A DNA stretch of 64,000 nucleotides from Notospermus geniculatus (taxonomy: Eukaryota; Nemertea; Pilidiophora; Heteronemertea; Lineidae), in NCBI GenBank assembly GCA_002633025.1, contig NMRB01001340.1:88756-152755 (forward strand). Direction: 5' to 3'. Below, in pieces: positions 39,355-49,700 of the stretch. The notes beneath the pieces were generated by a model. It was not told the origin of the DNA, did not search any database, and was given only the letters and a program-made list of their open reading frames with translations. Every line of letters starts with the position of its first letter. Position 1 is the stretch's first letter. The translations under genes and the position numbers were made by a program.

Positions 39355-41225
39355 TAGGCCTACCAACAACACTCCATGTGGGCAAAAACTCTTACATATA
39401 GTTTTTTCCCTTAAATTACATTTTCTTTTCCAAAACATACCAACAACACCCCATGTGGGGAAAAAACTCTTACATACAGTGGAACCCCGGTCGACGACCA
39501 CCCCTATAACGCGACCACCCCGGAAAGACGACCAGTTTTCAATTGTCCCGATTGTTTTTCTCTTTATTTCCCTTTGGAGAGTTTCACTAACGCGACCACC
39601 CCGCTATCCAGACCGCGACCACAGCTTTGGCTGTCCCAAGTGGCAATTAGCACCTCGGTAACACGACCAACCGCAACCTAATTAGTGGTCTGATTATCAA
39701 ACAAAGGCGAGTCAGCAGTGTGTGTGTACCAAACAGGACCAAACACATGACATAAGCCATGTGCATGACGGGTTGGGGTCAGCGATCATAAAAGGCAGGT
39801 TAAAGATAATATATCACGGATATTTTCGCGGGCCACGAAAATCATTGTTTATTTACATTTTGTTTGTTTATTTCTCGTTTTTCTTTGTCTTATGAGTAAT
39901 TTGTTGGTGTCGTGCCCCTCTAGAAATTCTTTTGATACTGAAAACATTCAATTTGGTGGGTTGGCATGTCCCAAAAGTCCAAAATAACATAATGTAAACA
40001 CCAATGTTTACAAACATTAAACGTAAACAATGAAGTCGTGATATATTATCTTTAAGCATGAGACGGGCGCAATATTTACATGGAATTCACCATTTCCAGA
40101 CCTGCCAGTCGTCCATCCTAGTCGTCACAGTGTCAGTGGGCTATCTGCTTACTAGTATCAGGCCAGGCTGGAGATGGTCTAGTCTGGTTTATTAAACGAA
40201 ACATGGATAAAAAAGAAAATATGACACTCAGTTTATTTCGGTAAGGCGACCACCCCGCTAATGCGACCACTTTGGGTCTGTCCCATGGGTGGTCGTGTTA
40301 CCGGGGTTCCACTGTATAGTTTTTCCCCTTAAATTACAACTTCTTTTCCAAAACATACCAACAACACCCCATGTGGGGAAAAACTCTTACATCTTGTTTT
40401 TTAATTAAATTACAATTTCTTTTCCAAAACATACCAACACCACCCCATGTGGGGAAAAACTCTTACATCTTGTTTTTTCCCTTAAATTCCAATTTCTTTT
40501 CCAAAACATACCAACAACACCCCATGTGGGGAAAAAACTCTTACATATAGTTTTTTCCCTTAAATTACAATTTCTTTTCCAAAACATACCAACAACACCC
40601 CATGTGGGGAAAAAACTCTTACATCTTGTTCTTTCAATTAAATCACAATTTCTTTTCCAAAACATACCAACAACACCCCATGTGGGGAAAAACTCTTACA
40701 TCTTGGACAAGTGAAACTTTTTTCTTTCCTTTAAATTACAAATTTCTTTCCAAAACATACCAACACCCTTCGTTGAGAAATACTCTTACATCTGACTATT
40801 CTTTCCTTAAATATAACAAATTTCTTTCCTAAACAGACCAACAACACCCCACGTGGAGAAAAAAGCCTTACATTTACTGAAACTTGTTTCTTTCCTTAAT
40901 AAATTACAAACTTCTTTCTAAAACAGACCAACAACACCCCACGTGGAGAAAAACTCTTTACATTTTACATTAAATATATAATTTAAGGAAAGAATAGTCA
41001 AATGTAAGAGTTTTTCCCCACATGGGGTGTTGTTGGTATGTTTTGGAAAAGAAATTGTGATTTAATTGAAAAAACAAAATGTAAGAGTTTTTCCCCACAT
41101 GGGGCGTTGTTGGTATGTTTTGGAAAAGAAATTGTAATTTAATTGAAAAACAAGATGTAAGAGTTTTTNTTGAAAAAAGATGTAAGAGTTTTTCTCCACG
41201 TGGGGTGGTGTTGGTGTGTTTCAGA
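39355..41225. repeat. Tandem array, about 77-bp unit, with a head-to-head inverted block
   Basis: The unit contains CCAACAACACCCCATGTGGG, then GAAAAACTCTTACAT, a T-rich stretch, AAATTACAATTTCTTTTCC and AAAACATA. Direct copies occupy about 39,355-39,476 and 40,317-40,975. From about 40,990 to 41,225 the units run in the opposite orientation. A single N lies at 41,169 in the inverted block. Each unit has a near-palindromic CCCCATGTGGGG or CCCCACGTGG core. The array lies between the divergent AP2S1 and POLR1C genes. Confidence 0.92.
39477..40314. mobile_element. 838-bp Tigger/pogo-like TIR element inserted in the array
   Basis: The left end CAGTGGAACCCCGGTCGACG and right end …TTACCGGGGTTCCACTG are inverted. 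Subterminal GCGACCACCCC words repeat near both ends. TA flanks both sides (39,475-39,476 and 40,315-40,316). Removing the element and one TA regenerates CTTACATATAGTTTTTT, which occurs uninterrupted in another array unit near 40,540. That proves both the boundaries and the TA target duplication. No transposase ORF is present. Confidence 0.93.
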
Positions 41226-41294
41226 AAGAAATTTGTATTTTAAAGTTATTTTAATGCCGGACATGACTAATGAACATGTCGAAGGTAGAGACCC

Positions 41295-41300
41295 CACGTG
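41295..41300 (+). promoter_or_regulatory. CACGTG E-box just upstream of POLR1C
   Basis: A perfect palindromic E-box lies within ACCCCACGTGGCGCC about 50 bases before the chosen start. Myc/Max-type factors bind this hexamer, and Pol I/III subunit genes are known Myc targets in other animals. Function here is inference. Confidence 0.4.
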
Positions 41301-41351
41301 GCGCCCCACAAAATCAATACGTGGTGAGAGGAACCTTAAATGTTGACACAG

Positions 41352-44300
41352 ATGGCAAGCATGGACGAAATTCGCACGCGTGTTCGTCTTGAAGAACACG
41401 GTGTTTCAAATGTAATGAGTAAATTCTTTGTAGTCACCTCAACATGCTCAGTGTTTTTCCGTGTATGTAGTAAAAGTCGTCATCAATCAACTTGGCTATA
41501 TCTAGCTGTTATTTTTTGGCATCCGACAATGGGAAGACGACTTGCCATGCTTAACCTGCCTGCTTAACGATTCTAATTTCGGACACTTTTGAGGCATTGG
41601 CCATATTGGGCCTAAGCCGCAGCCAGGCTGATTGCGATGTTATAGCTCAGTCCCTGATCTTGCATGGCTTCGTTCACACTGTCAGTGTCACTGACACGTC
41701 TCAGACTCAGATCCAGATGCGCCGATGCGGCGATCGATGGGCATGATCATGATGATATACAGGATGGATGAGGTCTATTTTAGTAGGCCCAGGCTGCTGG
41801 GCCTATCCTAGGCCTAGCAAGTCGATTCTTCTGTATCTATATCTGTCCATATCTCGTCTCATTCCTCAAAGTTCAATGGCCTACTTTCCTTCATTTTTTC
41901 ATACTTTTTTAGGTACACACCACAACTCTCCCTGGGAACTACCCTGGATATGATGACACATGGAACCAGGAAAAATTTGAAAAAGTGAGACACACAATCA
42001 GGCCTTTCTATTTGAGGGGAGCTAAAATGTGCATGTGCCTCGCAAACAATAATATATAGTCGAAGACTTTGTTTGCAAGGCGCATGCACATTTTAGCTCC
42101 CCTCAAACAGAAAGGCCTGCACAATGCCGGCCTAGTAAGTAAATTTTACAGTATATAGCTAAGGCTATGTCATGAAGGAGAAAAAGGGATGAAAAATTCA
42201 AGATAAAGTTTCTTTTCCTATGTCTGGGTACAGTGTTCCTCAGACTCGGTTGCGCAATGACCGTCAAAGACAAAATGATATGGGTTTGAGTCCCAATCAG
42301 GACATTCTTTTATTGAAAGGATGAATGGTTGGGTAACGATGAATGGTTTCATGTTTCAATTTCAGAATTTCAAGATTGATATTGTCAAGATGACAGATCG
42401 AGAAATGGAGTTTGATATGGTTGGAATTGATGCCTCTATAGCTAATGCTTATAGAAGAATCATGTTGTCAGAGGTAGGTAGGTCGTTTCCTTTCCCCAAG
42501 GAATTATGAAGTATTGTTTATCATTTTCATGATTATTGGCCATCATTCTTGAGTAGTGCATTAGGATATAAACCACGTTTTTGTGAAAAACAGGTTGACG
42601 TTCTCTTTATCTGTTGTAGGTTCCAACCATGGCTGCTGAGAAAGTGTTCATTTACAACAATACATCAATCATTCAGGATGAGGTTCTTGCACACAGATTA
42701 GGTCTCATTCCTATAAATGCAGATCCAAGGCTTTTTGAATACAGACAAGAAGGTAATTCATATATTTGTGCAGTGATTTATAGTGTTCCAGTGTATTTGT
42801 TTCTGGCAATCGTTTTGGAAATCCATGTTTTAGAAGGTCGAGGCTGAGTTAAACTCGACCTAGGTTTTGAGTGACAAATTATGGTGAGCAGTTTAATGTA
42901 GACTGTCATAATCATTGGTATTTGATCTTCTTCTTTCAGGTGACACTGAAGGCACAGCAGATGACACCTTGATCTTTAAACTGAAGGTTCGTTGTACCAA
43001 GAATCCCCATGCCTCAAAGGATGCATCTGATCCTGATGAACTCTATAAAGATCACAAAGGTAAGGGAATTAAAGGTTGGGTGCTCACACAACTATTTTGC
43101 TTTTCCCCTATCAAGAATTGGGACCATGTCTTGCTCAGGCTTCGGCAAATCGTAACAGGCTCTAATGCTCAGTCCTAAAGTTGCTCAGCAAAACAGTCAA
43201 TGTATGTAACTTTGTGAAAAAACCTGACTAATATTTACTTTCAGTGTACACAAGGCATATGAAATGGGTCCCAATGGGTAATCAAGCAGATCTGGTAAGT
43301 GAACTAGGTCTCTTCTCTTACTTTGAAAAAAGTCTGCTATCATGAACAGGATAGTGTTGTTGGATGAATTCTTTATGAGTACCTTATCTTTTCAGTTTAA
43401 AGAAGGTGAAATTAGACCTGTTGAAGATGATATCCTCATTGCCAAACTCCGACCTGGCCAGGTGAGTCCTCGGAATTGAATATACTGAGATTGGTGTGGG
43501 GGAAATCATAACTCACTTGTTTCAGACTTTCATTGTGCAGTGTTTGGTTTTTTCATCATCCACGCATTGTTTTTCAGGAAATAGACCTTGAAATGCACTG
43601 TGTTAAAGGCATCGGGAAGGATCACAGTAAATTTTCACCTGTTGGTAAGTTTGAGTATCCAAGCCAAGCATGGCTCTTTACAAGTCTGTGCTATAAACAT
43701 TGGGAGGTACACGGAGGATAGTTTATTAATATAAACTGACTCAGAACAAATACCAAGTCTTCATGGAGAGATTTTGATTGTGTCATTTTCAACCAGGAAG
43801 ATTACCTCTGATTGGAGTGAATTCCTCAAAGAAATACAGAATCTACTTGTGCATGCGACCATTAATGTTTACTGGAACTTGCTCTTCCTTCCACAGCCAC
43901 TGCCTCATACCGACTGTTACCTGAAATAGTGCTAACCAAACCTGTGACTGGAGAGAAGGCTGCAAGACTGAAAGATTGCTTCGGTCCTGGTGTTATAGAG
44001 ATTGAAATAGTTGATGGTGAGGTTCTTCATTTAAACCTTCATGTTTTCTTTTATTGGTGAATTCTTGGAGAGTTTGAAGGAGCTTCTCTGGAAGGCTTTT
44101 AGGAATTTGACTGAAGCCTACTCTGCATTTACAGCAGTTGAAAGACTGGTGCTGACCAGGTTTCACAGTCAGTGAATCTCTCTGTACCCTTCTCTTGGTT
44201 CTCTATTCCAGGTAAGAAAACTGCTCGCGTTGCGCAATCACGGAAAGATTCCAGTAGTCGAGAGGTACTTCGGCATGATGACTTGAAGGACTGTGTCAAG

Positions 44301-44567
44301 TTAAACAAGATACGAGACCACTTTATTTGTAAGTATCGAGGGGCGGTGTTCTTTGGTTGCATCACTTCAATCACTACCTCCACCAAGCATTGAGCTGCCT
44401 TTTGAAGACTTTATCCTTAATGTTGTCTACATTCTTCTCTCGTTCCAGTTTCTATCGAGTCAACGGGTGCTTTGTCGCCAGCAATAATCATGTCGGAGGC
44501 AATCAAAATATTGACAGCGAAGTGTCGGTCATTTGTGGCAGCACTTGATAATGAAGAGCAGACGTAG
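41352..44567 (+). CDS. POLR1C: DNA-directed RNA polymerases I and III subunit RPAC1 (11 exons, 343 aa)
   Basis: Exons: 41352-41411, 41913-41984, 42366-42473, 42620-42752, 42940-43059, 43245-43294, 43396-43461, 43578-43644, 43897-44016, 44212-44328, 44449-44567. All are GT-AG, phases are consistent, and the total is 343 aa against about 346 in human. Motifs match the family: [10 protein letters not shown] near the N terminus, [96 protein letters not shown] and [15 protein letters not shown]. Family knowledge: the AC40 alpha-like subunit, which dimerises with the AC19 subunit to nucleate Pol I and Pol III assembly. The start [11 protein letters not shown] was preferred by similarity. An in-frame AUG at 41,340 would add four residues. 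Confidence 0.96.
41999..42119. repeat. 51-bp-arm hairpin in POLR1C intron 2
   Basis: The left arm starts CAGGCCTTTCTATTTGAGGG and the right arm (42,069-42,119) is its complement with about three mismatches, separated by about 19 bases. Transcribed with the pre-mRNA, it would fold into a long stem. It may be a foldback element. Confidence 0.87.
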
Positions 44568-44580
44568 GTTTATTCAATCC

Positions 44581-44799
44581 TTAAAGGAGCACGGTATTGC
44601 TTCCCAATCCTGCGTTACACCTACCCGCGTTAAGGGAGACCTCTATTGACAACTTTGTAAACTACGCATGCTACTACGTGCATTGCAGTGTAATCATACA
44701 TTCTCCAACACTGGAGCGAAAGGCTTAACTACAGTATTGGAGAACGGGTACCGCTGGCGCTGGCTGTCGACAGAAAGTGGCAATACCGTGGTGCTTTAA
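44581..44799. mobile_element. Short TIR element, family B, copy 2, at the 3' end of POLR1C
   Basis: Inverted relative of the element at 5201-5463, with ends TTAAAGGAGCACGGTATTGC and the complement. It begins 13 bases after the POLR1C stop codon. An AATAAA at 44,870-44,875 follows, so it probably lies in the 3' UTR. Confidence 0.82.
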
Positions 44800-46721
44800 G
44801 TAGGGATTTGTGCTTTTAAACTGTTTCTGGCAAATGTGAGGAAGTGTCAGATTAGTGATATGTTTTGTAAATAAATTGTTATCAAATCAATATAAGTATT
44901 ATATTATTTCTTCATGCACCAGCCAAGGCTGTTTGTCTTGGAGTTGGATTGAGAGCTACAGTTGCTGTTTAGTTCCGCGTAAGTCCGCCAGATGTCAGCA
45001 CCGCATTGCAACAGAACCATGTGAAAGGATTGATTTGTGTGGTCTTTCATGGCTTTATTTGCTGATATTTCTGAATGGCTTCTGCACGGATTTTTGTGAT
45101 TGTATGTGGTAAGTAAAGAGGATTGATTATCTAGTTCATTGTGGTGTATTTACCTTACTTGTTGATAGTTTGCTCTATTTCATTTCTGTCAGTTTTGCCA
45201 TCACTGATGACTTGTGTGGTGAGCATGTAAAGGGATACATTGTGTACATGGGGATGGTGTGTGTGCTGTTCTTTTGTAGCTGCATATTCAGCAGCACAGT
45301 GACACATGGATGTCAATGGTGTTGTCATCATGAATGGTAATGGGTGTGTAAGGTGTTGGCTCTGTGGAAATATCAAGTACTGTAAACCGTGAAATTTTTG
45401 CGTGCGTTTTATTTTCGCGATTTTCGCATTTAAGGGTCAAAACGCGCACATAAATCGCGCGAAAATTACTCTTCTTATTATTCTTTTGAAGCTGAAGGGT
45501 TCCAATCGCGAATATTTATTCTTCGCGAATTCATAGATCATCAAAATCGCGAACATTTAGCGTCGCGAAAATATCACGATTTACAGTAATGATAATCTCA
45601 TGCAGGAGGAAACCAGAGCCCGAGAGATTTCATAAGAAGTAGTTATAACAGTATAGGCCTATATCCTACATCTTCTCCTCAGTCATGTCAGTAGATTCTG
45701 AACACAATCTTATTGAAGCGTTTCACTCACATTTGCACTCGTCCAAAGACCAAGTTCCTCATTGAGTTGCAGAGGGAACTCAACCTTGACCTCTTCAGTG
45801 ATGTAGGCCCTACTCCCAAGATGAAAAACTTTACACTGTGAGACAGTGTGATTTCACTGCTGTTCTGACAGCCTGAAAGTTAACCAGTGGGTTCCCGGTT
45901 TCCCCTTTAACTTTATATAGACACAGCTGTACTCTTGAAATAGGATGCATCTCGTACTGCTGTATGCATGCTCCATTGTATCACACAATGAAGAGGGACC
46001 CCTGCTAGTTCGTATTGTTGATAAGTAGCAGGACAAACCACTTTAGTCCATCCTTGAGCTGTAGGGATGCCAGTATCTAGTGTAGTGTCATCAGCATAAA
46101 ATACACATTATGCATTCAAACTAAACAAAACATGGTTGTACACCTCCTAGAACACAATTTACTTGCTGTTTGTAGGCCTAACCATTATTACATTTTGCCG
46201 CTGTTGGTGTTCATTCCCTGCCTTCAAAATATTTTGCTCATCTACTCTAACGAACCTGACATACATGTGTATGAGAAAACCTGGCATTTAGATATCATTG
46301 ATCGTATGCTGAGAAGTTATTTTAGACATTTGAAAATGTCGCCAAATCACTTTCATGTCCTCCTGCCCATTCAAAAGACATTGTCAGAAACTTTTACTTC
46401 ATATTGTACTCCTTTTTGTTTTCTTACAAGTGCCATGTCATATATTTTATATCCTATTATTGACACTTCAACTTGAGTGCCATTTCAAATGCCGCAATGT
46501 GGATTCTTCAGTATTTATTTGCCCTCAAAGGTTCCATTAGAACTTGATCTAGTTTCGTATACTTGCTGGAAATTAAAAGTATCATAGACGGAGAACAGAC
46601 CTGTCTGTAAGTTTTGGTGATCTTGTATATTGTAGCTTATTCTTTGTGTATGACGCTTCTGGTTTATTTTTGGGTGACCATTTGGTAATATTGGTTCATT
46701 TGAGTCATGTTTCTCTTCCAG
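44800..46721. other. Intergenic region between POLR1C and the CH-SAM gene
   Basis: Contains the candidate POLR1C poly(A) hexamer at 44,870 and a TIR element at 45,378-45,588. No other feature is supported. ORFs are short and unlike known proteins. Confidence 0.55.
45378..45588. mobile_element. 211-bp TIR element rich in CGCGAAAAT words
   Basis: The ends TACTGTAAACCGTGAAATTT and …ATATCACGATTTACAGTA are inverted, with outer TA as a probable target duplication. Internal TTTCGCG/CGCGAAA words occur in both orientations. Non-coding. Confidence 0.85.
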
Positions 46722-46741
46722 GGCCACCGATGTAGTCCAGA

Positions 46742-49700
46742 ATGCCCTCCGCATCCCATGGCAATACTGCTGGTCCAGGCCCACCCGGTCGGCCCGTCAA
46801 GGCATCCGGTTGGGTGGATGATTCTTACACCAGCCCCATCCAACTGAAAGCCCACAGAGCCAAGAAAGAGCCACCTATCCCAGTGCCAAGGGTTGCCCAT
46901 TCAAAAGGGAATACAGCTTTGCTTTCAGTTGGTGGCGAATGGGCTTTGAAGGAGTGTGAAGTAAGTGAACTCAGGCCGCTGTTGTGAGAGTGCAATGAGT
47001 TTAACAAGTTCATGTGTCGTCTTCTAAAAGCACTGTTATTTTGTTAATTTCTTCCAAACATCATAAATTCTCAAATGTTTTCATTCCTTCTTTGCTTTAC
47101 TCTTTGAAAACATACCCAGCAGGAACTTCACCACGAAATACAATACAAATAAGCCTGCAAGGATGATAGCGAGATAATAGAGGGCATAATATGCAAAAAT
47201 ATCTAACATTAGTACCTGATAAAGGGGCATGTCAAGGCTTGGGGGGCGAAGATGGGCACCACCAAATCTTAAGATGTGGTTCACCCAAAAGAGGAACTTC
47301 TCCTGAGATGTTGGCATGCTATGAATTATCTCTGAACATTTCTTCACATTCTGAGAATAGGTTTTGTTGTTGATTATTTCAGTCATCATCTCGTAAAGTT
47401 CATCTGAAGTTATTGTCATCTTGTCGACAACATATTTTCCATATGCATTTGCCTCGATGCGCTTCCCACCATACGTTTGGTCCAGCCACATAGGGATAGT
47501 CAACATGGGAACACCGTGGTAGGCAGCTTCACTTTGGCCATTGTTGCCACCATGGTTAATGAACAATTTGACATTGCGATGGCCGAGGATATCATTCTGC
47601 GGCAGCCACTTCAACAGTTTAACGTTCAGGGGCACATTTGGGAAAACCTCATCGAACCTGTACTGCACAATCACTTGTTGTGGAAGTCGTGCGAAGGCGT
47701 CAAAAATTTTTTTGCCTAAAACTTTCCAGGTATACTGTGCTGCTTGCATTGTTCCTACACTCATCACGATAACTCCATGTTGGGAACTATTTATATACGA
47801 TTCTAAGTCAGCTGGCAGCGGCTTCGCAGGAGATGCGGACGACGTGCTTAAGTGCACCAAGTTAGGAGCTGATACTCGTGGATAATCAAGACACATAACT
47901 TCGACATTGATGAAGTAAATCTCTGACATCTCTGCAAGCTTTTTGAGTGGAATTTTCTTCTTGTGTGGAGGACAGTAGTTGTCCATGTGGTGACTGTAAA
48001 TGTCATAGAAGATATTATTATATCTGTCCATCCATTGTTCGAAGTTTTCAAGCCTTTCCCAGAAATTCATGCGGTTTGAGAAAGGTCTTAGGACCTCCGG
48101 TTCAATTGATGGCAGTCCAGTGACACCAGCCGGCCATGATGATAGCATGAATCCGTGCACAGTCACAAACGGTATGTCAAATCTATACGGTATCATTAAG
48201 TGGCATTCAATTGGCCCTGATCCATCGTAAACGACTAAATCGAATTTCTGCCGTTCAATTGTGGCCACAATCCGCTTATTTTGCATGATGGAGTCACAAA
48301 TCCGGCTGAAACCCATCGCCCACCAGGGGTCTGACATCAATTTCACAATAAGCCCATCCCCTTCGAGTAGAGCTGGGTTTTCTGAAGCCCATTCTTCAAT
48401 CTTGGGGTTTACGTTGTCTTCTGGTTTCAAGGGAAACGTTAGTGGTATGAGTCCCTTCTCCTTGATGGCGTTGTCAAATTCATCAAAAGCCAGCATCCAA
48501 ACTTCATGTCCGTCATCTTTCAAAGGTTTACATAGCTTTGCGAATAGGTTGATGTGGCTGTAGAGCCCGAATGGTACGACCAGTATCTTAGATGCTTCAA
48601 CAGTTGTCAGTCCAATGGCAATGGCAAGGAATGAGATGAAGACTGACTGCCTCATGGTGGATACGGGATGATCTCTGAAATGCAGATTGAGACTCAATTC
48701 AAACAGTAGGCCTAAAACTCATTCATCAGTTTAGTGATGTTTCAGTTGTATAGGCCTACGGTTCATTCTCTGTTGAATAGCTGTCGTGACTTTTGCTTCA
48801 AGTCGGAGAAGGATAGCCTGATAACAAGTGGTGTTTCAACATCTCAATATGTGCAGATGTCCTGATGGCATGCAAGGTGTAGATGGATGAAAGGAGAACC
48901 AGCCAGACATGCAGAAACTTAAATGACAAAAAAACTGCAAAACTTTGCATCGTGTGGCAAATCTTACCTTTGTCCAATTTTTATTCCGTTAACTTGCTCC
49001 AAGTCCAGTAATATTTGTGACTTTGAAATCTTGCTGCTGTGAGCTCTCTCCACTGTGACTTTATAGTGGCACCTGTTCAGGAACGCGGTTTTTAAAGTCT
49101 AGACCTTGTGATACTGACCTAAATCTTGACACTTGGAAAAAGGTGCAGAGGTAATCAGAACTGATTACCGAAATTGATTTCTAGTGATAATTTCGATTAA
49201 ATGTTTTAGATATTCGGTTGTTCTGTTTTGTTTGCTTTGCCAAGAGTTTTTCATTCAAGATATCAAAAAACAGCACAAAATGACACACAGTACACAATAA
49301 ATTGGAAAGTCGTCTCTGAATATTTCGCAAATTTTCGACCCCTATCGGGGTCGTCCTCAGACGCTATGTAGAAGAGATCCCAGAGATCCCTAGTTTTTCA
49401 TTCAAAAGGGAACACGGCTTTGCTTTCAGTTGGTGGCAAATGGGTTTGAAGGAGAATGAAGATAATGACTGGAGCCAATGTTATGAGAGTCAGTGTGTAG
49501 CCATGAATTTGACAAGACATTTTCCTTAAAAACACTTTTATCTTTTTAATTTCTCCTACACACAGTTAAAAATTCTCATTCCACCCTTTTCATTCCTTTT
49601 TTGCTTTGTTGCTGTTTGAAACCATACGCTGCGAGAACTTCAGCAAGAAGAGCAATACAAATAAGACTCCAAGGACGATAGCGAGGTAATAGAGGGCATA

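Noticed and set aside
40405-40832. Repetitive open frames in the AP2S1-POLR1C array (for example repeats of WGKNSYI or VGMFWKRN)
   Set aside because: They arise from the tandem repeat unit having a length compatible with an open frame. There is no evidence of translation.
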